Numbered from the stretch's first letter, positions 44,881-54,605 are shown. The stretch is 64,000 bases of DNA from Salinibacter sp. 10B (GCF_002954405.1 NZ_MQWC01000004.1:198318-262317), one strand, 5' to 3'. The notes: generated from the sequence alone by a model not told the origin. Translations and numbers: made by a program.

Positions 44881-46377
44881 ATGGATCTTGCGAACGCGTA
44901 CGCTGCCCTTGTTGCTGACCTGCCCGCCGTCTTCTCGATGGGGATTGTGGCGCTGGTCGGTCTCGTGATGGTGGGGCTGGACTCTTTCCGCAACAACCAC
45001 CCGGCGATCCCCTGGATGGGCGTCGGGGCTCTTGCCCTCGGGGCCGTGTGGGAAGTCGCCCATCTTGGCGCGCCGCAGGGCACTGCCTTCTTTGACACGA
45101 TTCGGACGGGTGGGTTTGCGGCCTTCATCAACCTCATTGTTCTCCTCACGGGGCTGGCGACGATCCTGCTCTCAAATCCGTACCTGAGCCGACTCAAGCG
45201 CGACTACGGGGAGGTCTACGCCCTCATCATGTACGCGACGGTCGGGATGCTCCTGCTAGGCGTGGCCAACGACATGATCAGCATTTTCCTCGGCCTGGAG
45301 ACGATGTCGGTATGCCTATACGTTCTCACAGGGCTTGTGCGGGAGGACGAGGGCGCCGTCGAAAGTGCTCTGAAGTATTTTCTGCTTGGCGCCTTTGCGA
45401 CTGGCTTCTTTCTCTACGGCATTGCCCTGATGTACGGGGCCACAGGCACGCTGACGCTTCCGGCAATGGCACAGGCGGAGCTGGCTACCCCGACGAGTCA
45501 ACTTCTCTTCTGGGGTGGACTCGGACTTTTCCTCGTCGGCTTCTTCTTCAAGGTGAGCGCCGCGCCGTTTCACATGTGGACGCCTGACGTCTATCAGGGA
45601 GCGCCTACGCCGCTCACTGGGTATATGTCGACGGCGTCTAAGGCCGCAGCCTTTGCGGCGCTCATTCTCGTTTTGTTCTACGCCGTGCCCGGAGGGGAGG
45701 CCACGATGGTCTTGGCGGTCATCGCCGTGATCACGATGGTCTTGGGAAACGTGATGGCCCTTTCCCAGCGCAACGTAAAGCGTATGCTGGCCTATTCGTC
45801 GATTGCACATGCCGGATACGTGCTGGTCGGACTGGCGGCCGGATCGAGTGCGGGCTACTCCGGCGCTCTGTTCTACCTGCTCGTCTACGCCATCATGAAT
45901 ATCGGGGCGTTCGGCGTAATGGGACTGTTGGAGTGGGACGAGAAGCAGGGGCGTGAACAAACGCTTTCGTCGCTCGCCGGCATTGGAGAACAACGACCGC
46001 TGTTGGGCACTACGATGGGCATCTTCATGTTTAGTCTGATTGGCTTTCCGCCACTCGGGGGCTTTATCGGCAAGTACCTCGTCTTTGCCCCGGCGGTGGA
46101 AGCCGGCCTCACGTGGCTGGTTGTGATTGGGGTGCTCATGAGCGCGACCAGTGCGTACTACTACCTTCGTGTCGTGTATGTCTTCTGGATGCAGTCGCCC
46201 GATGACGTAGAGGCTGAGGGGTATACCGAAGCGGCACTGCCACAGGCCACTCCGGCCGCACTCGGCACGCTGGTCGTGTGTGCGGTGGCGCTTCTCGTGC
46301 TCGGGGTGTTCTTTGGCGGCGTGATCGAAACAACCGCTGCCTTCTTCGACGCAACCGCCATGGCCACGGCGCCGTAG
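44881..46377 (+). CDS. nuoN: NADH-quinone oxidoreductase subunit N
   Basis: This is a 498-residue antiporter-like subunit with about 14 helices. Conserved segments include LGLETMSVCLYVLTGLVR near residue 138, FKVSAAPFHMWTPDVYQGAP near 225 and QRNVKRMLAYSSIAHAGYVL near 295. It closes the membrane-arm cluster nuoJKLM-(PCD)-N. Complex I here would oxidise NADH and reduce menaquinone while pumping ions; H+ rather than Na+ cannot be decided from sequence. Confidence 0.95.
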   Translation: MDLANAYAALVADLPAVFSMGIVALVGLVMVGLDSFRNNHPAIPWMGVGALALGAVWEVAHLGAPQGTAFFDTIRTGGFAAFINLIVLLTGLATILLSNPYLSRLKRDYGEVYALIMYATVGMLLLGVANDMISIFLGLETMSVCLYVLTGLVREDEGAVESALKYFLLGAFATGFFLYGIALMYGATGTLTLPAMAQAELATPTSQLLFWGGLGLFLVGFFFKVSAAPFHMWTPDVYQGAPTPLTGYMSTASKAAAFAALILVLFYAVPGGEATMVLAVIAVITMVLGNVMALSQRNVKRMLAYSSIAHAGYVLVGLAAGSSAGYSGALFYLLVYAIMNIGAFGVMGLLEWDEKQGREQTLSSLAGIGEQRPLLGTTMGIFMFSLIGFPPLGGFIGKYLVFAPAVEAGLTWLVVIGVLMSATSAYYYLRVVYVFWMQSPDDVEAEGYTEAALPQATPAALGTLVVCAVALLVLGVFFGGVIETTAAFFDATAMATAP

Positions 46378-46411
46378 GAGGGAGGCTTCTTCTGTACTGC
46401 GTATCGAGGGA

Positions 46412-46993
46412 ATGATGACGATCACTGACCTCGTCCGGGACCGCGTCCCGCACGCGCCGCAACTGGGACTGTACGTGGCCCCGGACATTCCGTCGAAAAA
46501 GCTTCGACATGCAATTTCGGACTACGCGGCGGACGTCGAGCCGGCAGATGTCTTGGCCCTCTACGACGCCACCCTGAGTGGCACAGCGGGCGACGGGGCA
46601 CTATTGCTGGCGGATCGCGTCGTCTTTCAAAACAACGACCTCCAGTCCGCACAGACCGTCCAGTATCGGGATCTGGTGGGAGTTGAAGCCACGAGCCGGT
46701 GGTGGGGATTGGGAGGGAAAAAGGTCGATCTGACGGTGAATCGGGGACGAGCCACGTTTGATCTTTCCCTCGACTGTTCCGGATCTCCTGAGGCTGCCGA
46801 GTATATCGCGGACGTTCTTCATGCAGCCATGCTGAAGGATGTCGACCTGGGGCCCACAGATCGATCGGAGGAGACGGATTTCGAGGCCGTGCGGCGGGCC
46901 CTGGACCGGCTTCGGTCACAGCAAAAGCTCACAGAGGCTGACTATGAGCGCATGCTCCGAGCGCTAGGAGAGAATCGATCAGAAGAAGCGTAG
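46412..46993 (+). CDS. Hypothetical protein with SHOCT-like C-terminus
   Basis: This is a 193-residue soluble protein of unknown function. The middle (about 60-135) reads like a PH-type fold (GALLLADRVVFQNNDLQ, VGVEATSRWWGLGGKKVDL), and the last 30 residues (RLRSQQKLTEADYERMLRAL) resemble the short C-terminal SHOCT helix. The combination is known in proteins that bind membranes or oligomerise. It starts 35 bases after nuoN and may be translated from the same mRNA. Its stop overlaps the convergent aldehyde dehydrogenase gene by 15 bases. Confidence 0.6.
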   Translation: MMTITDLVRDRVPHAPQLGLYVAPDIPSKKLRHAISDYAADVEPADVLALYDATLSGTAGDGALLLADRVVFQNNDLQSAQTVQYRDLVGVEATSRWWGLGGKKVDLTVNRGRATFDLSLDCSGSPEAAEYIADVLHAAMLKDVDLGPTDRSEETDFEAVRRALDRLRSQQKLTEADYERMLRALGENRSEEA

Positions 46994-48421
46994 CACCCAG
47001 TCAGACACGCGGCTCGTTAGTCGACCATACGGAGGATACAGCGTGTCCAGAAGCTCGGAGCCGTAGGTGCGACGGAGAACCGATCGTTCGTTCGAGAACT
47101 CGCGGAAGCTCCGTACCCCATGGGCGCGTCCAATGCCGCTTTCGCCTTTCCCCCCAAACGGCAGGCGTGGATGGACGAAATGGACGAATCCTTCGTTCAC
47201 ACAGGTGCTGCCGGCCGTGGTCTGGTAGAGCACACGATCGACGGTCGACTCTCGTTCGGTAAATAGATACAGGGAGAGGGGGGCCGATCGGGCGTTGATA
47301 ATTCGGAAGGCCTCGTCGAGCGTCTGGAATGGAAGTACCGGGAGCAGAGGCCCAAAAATCTCCTTCTGCATGATTGGGGCCTCAAGCGGAACGTCGGTTA
47401 GAACGGTGGGAGCGACGTAATTTGTCTCCGCGTCGTGCTGGCCCCCGACCGCCACAGTCGCGCCAGCGTCAAGCGCCCCGGAAAAGAGGTCTAACACTTT
47501 TCGGTAGTGGTCTTCGTGCACGAGACGCGCATAGTCGTCGCTCGTGCGTTGTGCGTGCGGCGTTGCTCCGTAAAACTGGTGGATACGGTCTCGAAGCCGG
47601 TCCACAAGGGCGTCATGCACTGGGGCTTCCACGAGGACGTAGTCGGGGGCAATGCAGGTTTGTCCCGCATTTGTAAACTTGCTCCAGACGATGCGTCCGG
47701 CTGCCCGGTCGAGATCGGCGGTGTCGTCGACGATTGCGGGAGACTTTCCGCCCAACTCAAGTGTGACGGACGCCAGGTGCTCGGCGGCGGCCTTCATGAC
47801 CTTTCGCCCAATGGCGGGGCTTCCCGTGAAATAAATGTGGTCGAACGGTTGCCTCGTGAGGGACTGTGCCACGTCCGGCCCTCCAGTGAGCACCCGAATC
47901 TCTCGTTCCTCGAAGAGGTCATGGAGTAGGTCTTGCAGAACCGCTGCCGTGTTCGGCGTATGCTCGGAGGGCTTCAGTACAGCACAGTTGCCAGCCGCAA
48001 TGGCGCCCACGAGAGGGCCGAGTGTAAGATTCACAGGGTAGTTCCAGGGCGATAGGATCAGCACGACCCCTTTTGGCTCATAGTGAATGGCCGACCGGGT
48101 GCCCGTGAAAAGAAGGGGAGACCCTACTCGGTCCGGCTGCATCCAGTCCTCCAGATGGGCAATCGTATGTTCGATCTCCTTCGTCACAGTTTTGATTTCC
48201 GTGAGGTCGACCTCCACCGGAGCCTTTCGGAAGTCGGCGTGGAGGGCGTCGCAGAAGGCATCGCGCCGGGCGAGTAGTGCGTCGGCGAGCCGTTGTAGCT
48301 TGCGTTTGCGCTGCTCGGCGGTGGTCTGTTGTACAGCGGGGGCGTGTGAGCGGAGCGTGGAAAGAAGAGCGTCGATATCCTCGGGAGGCGAGGGGGGAGC
48401 GGACGTTGTTGCGGAAGCCAT
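46979..48421 (-). CDS. Aldehyde dehydrogenase
   Basis: This is a 480-residue NAD(P)-dependent enzyme oxidising aldehydes to acids. The active-site region is clear: VTLELGGKSPAIV with the general-base glutamate near residue 218 and NAGQTCIAPDYVLV with the catalytic cysteine near 252. The NAD-binding motif around PWNYPVNLTLGPLVGAIAAGN lies near 125. Lack of a longer N-terminal extension and overall pattern resemble the class 3 (fatty or aromatic aldehyde) branch. A long linker at the start is charged. Substrate not certain. Divergent from the nicotinamidase gene. Confidence 0.9.
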   Translation of the reverse strand: MASATTSAPPSPPEDIDALLSTLRSHAPAVQQTTAEQRKRKLQRLADALLARRDAFCDALHADFRKAPVEVDLTEIKTVTKEIEHTIAHLEDWMQPDRVGSPLLFTGTRSAIHYEPKGVVLILSPWNYPVNLTLGPLVGAIAAGNCAVLKPSEHTPNTAAVLQDLLHDLFEEREIRVLTGGPDVAQSLTRQPFDHIYFTGSPAIGRKVMKAAAEHLASVTLELGGKSPAIVDDTADLDRAAGRIVWSKFTNAGQTCIAPDYVLVEAPVHDALVDRLRDRIHQFYGATPHAQRTSDDYARLVHEDHYRKVLDLFSGALDAGATVAVGGQHDAETNYVAPTVLTDVPLEAPIMQKEIFGPLLPVLPFQTLDEAFRIINARSAPLSLYLFTERESTVDRVLYQTTAGSTCVNEGFVHFVHPRLPFGGKGESGIGRAHGVRSFREFSNERSVLRRTYGSELLDTLYPPYGRLTSRVSDWVLRFF

Positions 48422-48737
48422 AGGAGGAGCGGGGGTTCGTGAACGTGCAGTGGTTGAACCCCGAACCCATTCTCCTTGATCCTTCGCAGGCAGGGCCTTG
48501 TGTCGTTTCTGTACGACCAGCGTTCGTAGAGGGCAGGGGAGGTTGACGGCGTTGGTTTCTTCTTCCGTCGGAGACGAGCACGGGTGGTACGGTCAAACGG
48601 AAGCCAATGTGGCTAGCCGTCTATTTTGAATGTACTCGTTTCGCATCGACCAAACAACCCAGTGTAGTGAGGCGTATTTTTCCCGAAGCAGAAAGGATTG
48701 ACATCATTCCGCCACCCCAACGAATTTCCCTTTCGCT
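48422..48737. other. 316-bp divergent intergenic region
   Basis: This gap separates the aldehyde dehydrogenase and nicotinamidase genes, which point away from each other. Both promoters should lie here. No repeat or RNA element stands out. Confidence 0.4.
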
Positions 48738-49364
48738 ATGGATGCACTCCTGATCGTAGACCTGCAAAATGATTTCTGCCCGGGGGGGGCGCTCGCGGTG
48801 CCGGAGGGCGATGCGATTATCCCAGTTGTGAACGAGCTGGCCGAGCAGTTCGATCATGTACTTCAGACGCAGGACTGGCATCCCGAAGGCCATCAGTCCT
48901 TTGCGTCGTCGCACCCCGATCATGAGCCGTACGATGTGATTGAGGTCGACTATGGGGAGCAGGTGCTCTGGCCGGACCACTGTGTACAGGGGACGGAGGG
49001 GGCAAACTTCCATCCCGAACTGGACACCACGCATTCCGAGCTCGTCATCCGCAAGGGATTTCGGCCCGAGATTGACTCGTACTCGGCCTTTTATGAGAAT
49101 GATGGCGAGACCCCAACGGGACTGGCCGGGTACTTGCGCGACCGCGGCATCGATACGTTGTACCTCTGTGGCCTTGCGACCGACTTCTGTGTGAAGTGGT
49201 CGGCCGTGGATGGGCGACAGGAGGGATTTGACGTATACGTTATTGAGAACGCCACGCGCGGCATTGATCAAGACGGATCGCTATCTCAGGCCTGGGCGGA
49301 GATGAATGACGCCGGTGTGCAGGTCGTCTCTAGCGAAGCTGCACTGGATTTAGCGGTCGCTTAG
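48738..49364 (+). CDS. pncA: Nicotinamidase
   Basis: This is a 208-residue isochorismatase-fold enzyme that converts nicotinamide to nicotinate for NAD salvage. The catalytic triad is visible as D8 (IVDLQNDFC), K106 (VIRKGF) and C151 (GLATDFCVKW). The metal-binding site is in DWHPEGHQSF with the surrounding acids. Isochorismatase or pyrazinamidase relatives share this triad, but the pattern is that of bacterial PncA. It stands alone, divergent from the aldehyde dehydrogenase gene. Confidence 0.9.
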   Translation: MDALLIVDLQNDFCPGGALAVPEGDAIIPVVNELAEQFDHVLQTQDWHPEGHQSFASSHPDHEPYDVIEVDYGEQVLWPDHCVQGTEGANFHPELDTTHSELVIRKGFRPEIDSYSAFYENDGETPTGLAGYLRDRGIDTLYLCGLATDFCVKWSAVDGRQEGFDVYVIENATRGIDQDGSLSQAWAEMNDAGVQVVSSEAALDLAVA

Positions 49365-49428
49365 GCTGTTGCTTTCCGCGGGGCTGCCGTTGGCCATATC
49401 CCGTTTGCCATGTAGAATGCCCCGCGGC

Positions 49429-51030
49429 TCAGTTATTCAGCCGGATGAGGGTTTTTAGAATAGAGAGGGTCGTGTCGGGGGGCGACGCCTCGGTGTCGAC
49501 GCGCACGTGAAAGGGATCCTCGAGGGCGGTGGGGGGATGATAGCGGGCATTCAGCATGTCAAAATCGTCCGCTCGCGCATCGGAGGCGGTAGCAGATTCG
49601 GCGGAGCGAGTGGCGAGCCGTTCTCGGAGGACATCGTCCGGGGCACACAGTTCGACGAATGTGCAGGAGACGCCCGCGGCCCGGAGGGCGGTGCGAAGGT
49701 CCTCGCGTCGGTCCGGATCACTGTAGGTTGCATCGAGGATTGTGCCCTGGTGGTTGCGGCCGCGGTCCACCGCCCGTTGCTGCAGGGTTCTGTAGGTGCG
49801 CTCCGTCATGCGGTCGCTGTAAAGACGCTCCCGCTCACGCTCAGAGGCGCGCTTATGGAGGGGAAGGCCGGCGTGCGTTTTCCGTACGCGATCGGAGGAG
49901 AGGTGGGCCCAGCCCAGGTCGCGGGCCAGGGCAGCGGCTTGTGTGCTTTTGCCCGTTCCGGACCGGCCGAAGATCACCACGACGAGGGGGGCAGTGCCCG
50001 CCACCGCGTACCGGAGGGCCCACTGGAAATACCGATGGGCCCGGGCTCGACTCTGGGCACGCTCGTCGGCGGGCACCTCAGGATCAGCCGCGCGCATGCC
50101 TTCCACCTTGCCGCGGACGTACGCCCGATAACACTTGTAGAAGTCGATGATCTCCGTCAATTCCGGGTCCCCCAGCGTGTCGGCCATCGTTTCCACCAGC
50201 CGCTGCGCGAAGTCCGGACGTCCGCTATAGTCCAGGTCCATCGCAAGGAAGGCGACATCATTGGCCACGTCCAGGTGACGGAAGCGCTCGTTAAACTCGA
50301 TACAGTCGTAGATGCAAGTGTGCTCGTCGGTCAGATGAACGTGTTCGAGGCGGAGGTCGCCATGTCCGTCCACGATGAGTCCCCCGGCCCGCCGCCGGTG
50401 GAAGAGGGCCGTGTTCTGATCGTAGAATCGGTCGGTGTAGTACTGAAGCGCCTCGTACGACGGCTTCGAAAGCGCAGTCCCGACCTGTTCTGTCGTCTGT
50501 TCAAAGTTTTCGTCGGTGTTTTCCTGCAGGGAGTCAATCCACCCCGCAGTTGCGATTTTTGGGCTGGAGGTTTGCTTCTTGTAAAACTGGCAGAGCGTTT
50601 GGGCCAGTCGGTCGATGTCCGAGGCCGTCGCCTCGCCCCGGGACAACTGAGCGTCGAGAAACTTTTCCGGGTCGAGGTGCCGCATCTTTACAGCATACTC
50701 TACGACCGAGCTTGTCGAGGCCGACGCCTCTGGATCCACGCGCAGCCCATCCTTCGTTTCCACAATCGGCACCACGCCTTCGTACGTATGGTCGCACAAG
50801 CGACGATTGAGGCGGACTTCGGCTTCACAGTACGTGCGCCGTTGCTGTAAGGTCGAGAAGTCAAGAAAGCCTAGGTCCACCGGCTTCTTCACCTTGTACA
50901 CCCACGGCGGAACGAGGGCCACAAGGGAGATATGCGTTTGTTGGAGCTGGATGGTCTCCGGGGCGTGCGGGTACGCTTCGGGGGTGGAGAGAGCATCGCG
51001 CAGATCGGCGATCGACGGGGAGGCAGGCAT
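49429..51030 (-). CDS. APH-like kinase fused to a P-loop kinase domain
   Basis: This is a 533-residue two-domain protein. The N-terminal half (about 1-330) resembles aminoglycoside-phosphotransferase-fold kinases, with VYKVKKPVDLGFLDFS near residue 45 and the catalytic loop DGHGDLRLEHVHL near 217. The C-terminal half (from about 350) is a P-loop domain with Walker A VIFGRSGTGKSTQAAALARD and a likely Walker B region. The family is known as bifunctional aminoglycoside phosphotransferase/ATP-binding protein; true substrates are not established. No drug-resistance context is present. Confidence 0.75.
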   Translation of the reverse strand: MPASPSIADLRDALSTPEAYPHAPETIQLQQTHISLVALVPPWVYKVKKPVDLGFLDFSTLQQRRTYCEAEVRLNRRLCDHTYEGVVPIVETKDGLRVDPEASASTSSVVEYAVKMRHLDPEKFLDAQLSRGEATASDIDRLAQTLCQFYKKQTSSPKIATAGWIDSLQENTDENFEQTTEQVGTALSKPSYEALQYYTDRFYDQNTALFHRRRAGGLIVDGHGDLRLEHVHLTDEHTCIYDCIEFNERFRHLDVANDVAFLAMDLDYSGRPDFAQRLVETMADTLGDPELTEIIDFYKCYRAYVRGKVEGMRAADPEVPADERAQSRARAHRYFQWALRYAVAGTAPLVVVIFGRSGTGKSTQAAALARDLGWAHLSSDRVRKTHAGLPLHKRASERERERLYSDRMTERTYRTLQQRAVDRGRNHQGTILDATYSDPDRREDLRTALRAAGVSCTFVELCAPDDVLRERLATRSAESATASDARADDFDMLNARYHPPTALEDPFHVRVDTEASPPDTTLSILKTLIRLNN

Positions 51031-51083
51031 TGCAGTCGAGAGGAGAAGGGGGAGTCAGTGCAACAATGCAGAGAGAGGAAACA

Positions 51084-51103
51084 GGGGGAAATGTACCCCC
51101 CTA
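51084..51103 (-). terminator. Weak candidate terminator after fadJ
   Basis: On the minus strand GGGGG, a short loop and CCCCC are followed by TGTTTCC, directly after the stop of the beta-oxidation gene. The stem is only five G-C pairs and the T-run is broken, so confidence is low. Confidence 0.35.
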
Positions 51104-53278
51104 TCAGGAGGCCTCGTGGAATTGTGTGCCGTTCTCCTCGTGTTCTACAATTTGGTCTGCGGGAGCAAATCGAGAGCCGTACTGGTAGGCGAGGTCGCGC
51201 ATCCGGCGCGCAACGGCGGCCGGACCGTTCTGGTCGAGGTAGCGAAACGGGCCCCCCAGATACGGGGGGAATCCGAGCCCGAAGACCGCCCCCACGTCGC
51301 CATCTCGGGGAGAATGAAGAATGCCGTCCTGCAGACAGCGCACCGCTTCGTTCACCATCATGAGGGCCAGTCGATCCTGGACGATTTCCTTCGGGGGAGT
51401 CGTTCGGCTGGTCTGGCCCAGATTTCGATAAATGTCCTCGTTGAAATCTTTCCGATCCTTGCCGGTCCCGTTTTCGGCGGGCCCGTAGTGGTAGAAGCCG
51501 ATATTTGTTTTTTGGCCGAGCAGGTTCACATCGGCCAGGCGCTGTGCCGAGTCGCTGATGTCGACGTCATCGAGTGGAAAATGGGGCGCCATCACCTCCG
51601 TGATTTTGCCTGCCACATCCATCCCGACGAAGTCCAACAACTCAAACGGCCCCATCGGAAAGCCGTAGTCCGTCATCATTCGGTCTACGGTGGGCACGTC
51701 GGCCCCCTCCTCGAGCAGCAGCAGTGCTTCGTTGAGGTAGAGCGAAAGAATACGAGTGGTGTAAAAGCCGGGGCCGTCGTCCACAACAATGACCGTCTTG
51801 CCCTGCGTGAGAGCAAGGTCATAGGCCGTCGCCAAGGTGTCGTCGGCGGTGTGCTCGGTGGTGACGAGCTCGACAAGGGGCACGTCGCCCACCGGGGAGA
51901 AATAATGCATTCCGATGAGGCGGTCCGGAGCCTCGATCCCGTCCGCGATCTTCGTGATGGGAATGGAAGAGGTGTTGGTGGCAAGAATGGCCTCGTCCGA
52001 CACTTTGTCCTCAATTGCGGAGAGGACCTCTTGCTTCAGCTCCAACGATTCGGGCACTGCCTCTATGACGACATCGCAGTGGTCCATGCGGTGGTACGTG
52101 TCGGTTGGAACCACTCGCTCAGCAACCCGGTCCCGCTCAAACTGATTGACGATGCCTTTTTCCTTCTTTCGGTTCATGGCTGCCCAGACCTGTTTTTTTC
52201 CTCGGGCGGCCCGGTCAAGGCTTTGGTCTTTCAGGACGACATCGATGCCATTTGCTGCTGTCACCTCGACGATGCCGCCTCCCATCTGCCCAGCCCCGAG
52301 AATGCCGACGGTGCGCACCGGCCGGGCCAAGGAGGCATGCGGGTTGTCTTTGCCTTCCTGACGACCAAAGAACAATTGGACGAGTGCGTTCGATTCGTCG
52401 GTGGAGGCCAGCTCCCCGAAGTGACGCATTTCGGCGTCGAGTCCCCACTCCAGCCCTCGCTCCATGCCGGTCTGAACGGCATCTACGATGCGGGGCGGGG
52501 CCGGATAGTGGCCGTTGGTTCGGGATTCGGCGCGACGGCGGGCCTGCCGGTACACAAGGCGGCGACTGAGGAAGTTGCTTTCGAGCAACTGTTCTGTAAA
52601 CGACGGGGGAGAGCGGTCGATGGACACGTTGCCGTTTGCAATTTGCCGCACGGCGCGCTTCCCCGCTTCGTAGAGGCCCGGGGGGTGAATAAGGGCGTCC
52701 ACGAGGCCGATGTTCAGCGCCTTACGCGGATAGGTATTTTTCCCTGTGAGCATCAGGGTGAGCGCCTGCTGGAGCCCAATGAGTCGCGGGAGGTACTGCG
52801 TGCCCCCGCCCCCGGGCAGAAGGCCCAGGTTGACCTCCGGAAGGGCGAGTTTGGTGTCGTTGTGGGTGGAGGCAAGGCGGTAGTCGCAGCCGAGGGTCAG
52901 TTCCAGACCGCCGCCCATGCAGGCCCCTTCGATGGCGGCGACGGTTGGCATGTTCAAGTTCTGCACGCGCCAATGGAGGCGATGGGCGCGTCGGCTGACC
53001 CTTCTCACCGCCGCGGTGCTGTCAAGCCGTTGAAGCATATGAAGGTCTGCCCCGACGATAAACGACGCGTCTTTGGCACTGATGAAGACGACGCCCGCCA
53101 GGGAGGGGATCTGTTCCAGACGGCCCAGAACTTCCGAGAAGCCGTCGAGCGTTTTGCGGGAGATGGTGTTCACGGCGGCCGAGGGGTCGTCGATCCAGAC
53201 CGTCGCTACACCGCTGTCGTCTACCTCCAGGCGAAGCAGATCGGTGTTCAAATTAATCGAGTGGCTCATGGGCGCCAT
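51104..53278 (-). CDS. fadJ: Fused enoyl-CoA hydratase/3-hydroxyacyl-CoA dehydrogenase (FadJ-like)
   Basis: This is a 724-residue multifunctional enzyme of fatty-acid beta-oxidation. The N-terminal crotonase domain (about 1-190) has AAIEGACMGGGLELTLGCDYR and LPEVNLGLLPGGGGTQYLPR. The dehydrogenase part (from about 300) begins with the NAD-binding GILGAGQMGGGI and has the catalytic region GMHYFSPV. The C-terminal helical domain is complete. The open frame begins at a TTG at 53323, overlapping the thiolase gene. I prefer ATG 53278 (MAPMSHS); ATG 53269 is a second choice. Transcribed with the thiolase gene upstream. Confidence 0.92.
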   Translation of the reverse strand: MAPMSHSINLNTDLLRLEVDDSGVATVWIDDPSAAVNTISRKTLDGFSEVLGRLEQIPSLAGVVFISAKDASFIVGADLHMLQRLDSTAAVRRVSRRAHRLHWRVQNLNMPTVAAIEGACMGGGLELTLGCDYRLASTHNDTKLALPEVNLGLLPGGGGTQYLPRLIGLQQALTLMLTGKNTYPRKALNIGLVDALIHPPGLYEAGKRAVRQIANGNVSIDRSPPSFTEQLLESNFLSRRLVYRQARRRAESRTNGHYPAPPRIVDAVQTGMERGLEWGLDAEMRHFGELASTDESNALVQLFFGRQEGKDNPHASLARPVRTVGILGAGQMGGGIVEVTAANGIDVVLKDQSLDRAARGKKQVWAAMNRKKEKGIVNQFERDRVAERVVPTDTYHRMDHCDVVIEAVPESLELKQEVLSAIEDKVSDEAILATNTSSIPITKIADGIEAPDRLIGMHYFSPVGDVPLVELVTTEHTADDTLATAYDLALTQGKTVIVVDDGPGFYTTRILSLYLNEALLLLEEGADVPTVDRMMTDYGFPMGPFELLDFVGMDVAGKITEVMAPHFPLDDVDISDSAQRLADVNLLGQKTNIGFYHYGPAENGTGKDRKDFNEDIYRNLGQTSRTTPPKEIVQDRLALMMVNEAVRCLQDGILHSPRDGDVGAVFGLGFPPYLGGPFRYLDQNGPAAVARRMRDLAYQYGSRFAPADQIVEHEENGTQFHEAS

Positions 53279-53306
53279 CGAAAAGAGGAGGAGCGAGAAG
53301 GTGCGC

Positions 53307-54605
53307 TTAGGAGAGACGTTCAATAAGCATCGCGTGGCCCTGCCCGCCGGCCGCGCAGGCAGCCACGAGTGCCCACCGGCCGCCTTCCACTCGGAGGCGG
53401 TGGACGGCGGTGGTTACGAGCCGGGTGCCGGTGGCTCCGAACGGGTGGCCGAGGGAGAGAGAGCCTCCCCAGGCATTGAGGCGATCTAGGTCGACGGTCC
53501 CGACGGCGGAGGACCGGTTGAGGTGCTCCTCGGCGAAGGTGTCGGATTGCAGCGCTTCCAGCACGGCCAGCACTTGTCCCGCAAACGCCTCGTGGAGCTC
53601 GATCACGTCAATGTCGTCGAGGCGGAGGCCGGCGGCCGTCAGTACCTGCGGTATTGCGTAGGCAGGACCGAGGAGAAGCTCTGTTCCGGGGTCCTGCGCA
53701 ACGTAGGTATAGTCGCGCAGGGCAGCCCGAGGGGTGAGCCCATCGGCTTCCGCAGCGTCCGCGGAGGCGAGGAGTGTGGCCGAGGCACCATCCGTCAGAG
53801 CGGAGGAGTTGCCCGCCGTGACGGTGCCGAAGGGTTTGATAAAGGCGGGCGGGAGCTGCCGAAGCTGATCCAAGGAGGTGTCGTCACGGATTACATTATC
53901 CGTCGTGATGGGATCAAAGTCCGGCGGCACCGCGGCGGGATACAGCTCGGGATCAAGCAGGCCCTCGTCTCGCGCCTGCGCGGCTAAGCGATGGGACCGG
54001 AGGGCGTACTCGTCCTGTTCGCGGCGGGTGATGTCAAAGGCCGCAGCCAGCCGGTCGGCACTTTCGCCCATGACTTCGCCGGTCGAGAACTCTTCGATAG
54101 ACGGCGACTCGGGGATGATGTCCTTCGGGTCAAGCCCTTCCAGCAACTCCCAATAGTCCTGGGCGCCTTCAGCGTGGCGGGCCTCGAAGAGCCGTTTTCG
54201 CAGAGGCCGTGCCACCCGGATCGGGGGGTCGCTCAGGGTTTCGGTGCCTCCGGCAATGATGCGGTCGGCAAGCCCGGCTCGAATCAGATCCACACTGCTG
54301 GTGAGGGCCTGATTGCTCGAGATGCAAGCCATCGTCACCGTGAAGGCAGGCACCTCGTTCGGGATCCCAGCCGCCAGGGCCGCCTCACGGGCCACGTTGC
54401 TCGTTTGTACGTCCTGGATGACGGTGCCCATCACCACCCGATCGAGATGGTCGGGGGGGAGCCCCGTTCGGGTGAGGAGGCCGCGCAGAACCATACGCCC
54501 CATGTCGTAGGACATCAGGTCGACGTATCCGGAGCCAGATTGCTGGAAGGGAATCCGGCAGCCGTCGATCAGGACTGCTGTGTGTTTATGCGTATCGGTA
54601 CTCAT
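53307..54605 (-). CDS. fadI: Acetyl-CoA acyltransferase (3-ketoacyl-CoA thiolase)
   Basis: This is a 432-residue thiolase that cleaves 3-ketoacyl-CoA in the last step of beta-oxidation. The nucleophilic cysteine is in MACISSNQAL near residue 93, the histidine in GHPFGATGTRL near 387, and the second cysteine in AACAAGGQGHAML near the end. The N-terminus (RIPFQQSGSGYVDLMSYDMG) resembles the long-chain FadI/HADHB type. It is directly upstream of the fadJ-like gene in the same direction, so both enzymes act on the same acyl-CoA pool. Confidence 0.93.
   Translation of the reverse strand: MSTDTHKHTAVLIDGCRIPFQQSGSGYVDLMSYDMGRMVLRGLLTRTGLPPDHLDRVVMGTVIQDVQTSNVAREAALAAGIPNEVPAFTVTMACISSNQALTSSVDLIRAGLADRIIAGGTETLSDPPIRVARPLRKRLFEARHAEGAQDYWELLEGLDPKDIIPESPSIEEFSTGEVMGESADRLAAAFDITRREQDEYALRSHRLAAQARDEGLLDPELYPAAVPPDFDPITTDNVIRDDTSLDQLRQLPPAFIKPFGTVTAGNSSALTDGASATLLASADAAEADGLTPRAALRDYTYVAQDPGTELLLGPAYAIPQVLTAAGLRLDDIDVIELHEAFAGQVLAVLEALQSDTFAEEHLNRSSAVGTVDLDRLNAWGGSLSLGHPFGATGTRLVTTAVHRLRVEGGRWALVAACAAGGQGHAMLIERLS

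Noticed and set aside
49507-50850. Plus-strand frame of 447 residues opposite the kinase fusion gene
   Set aside because: Antisense shadow of a gene with intact catalytic motifs; no family content.
50807-53326. Plus-strand frame of 839 residues opposite the fadJ-like gene
   Set aside because: It is antisense to a gene whose domains are clear, has no recognisable motif, and is a typical shadow of a high-GC gene.
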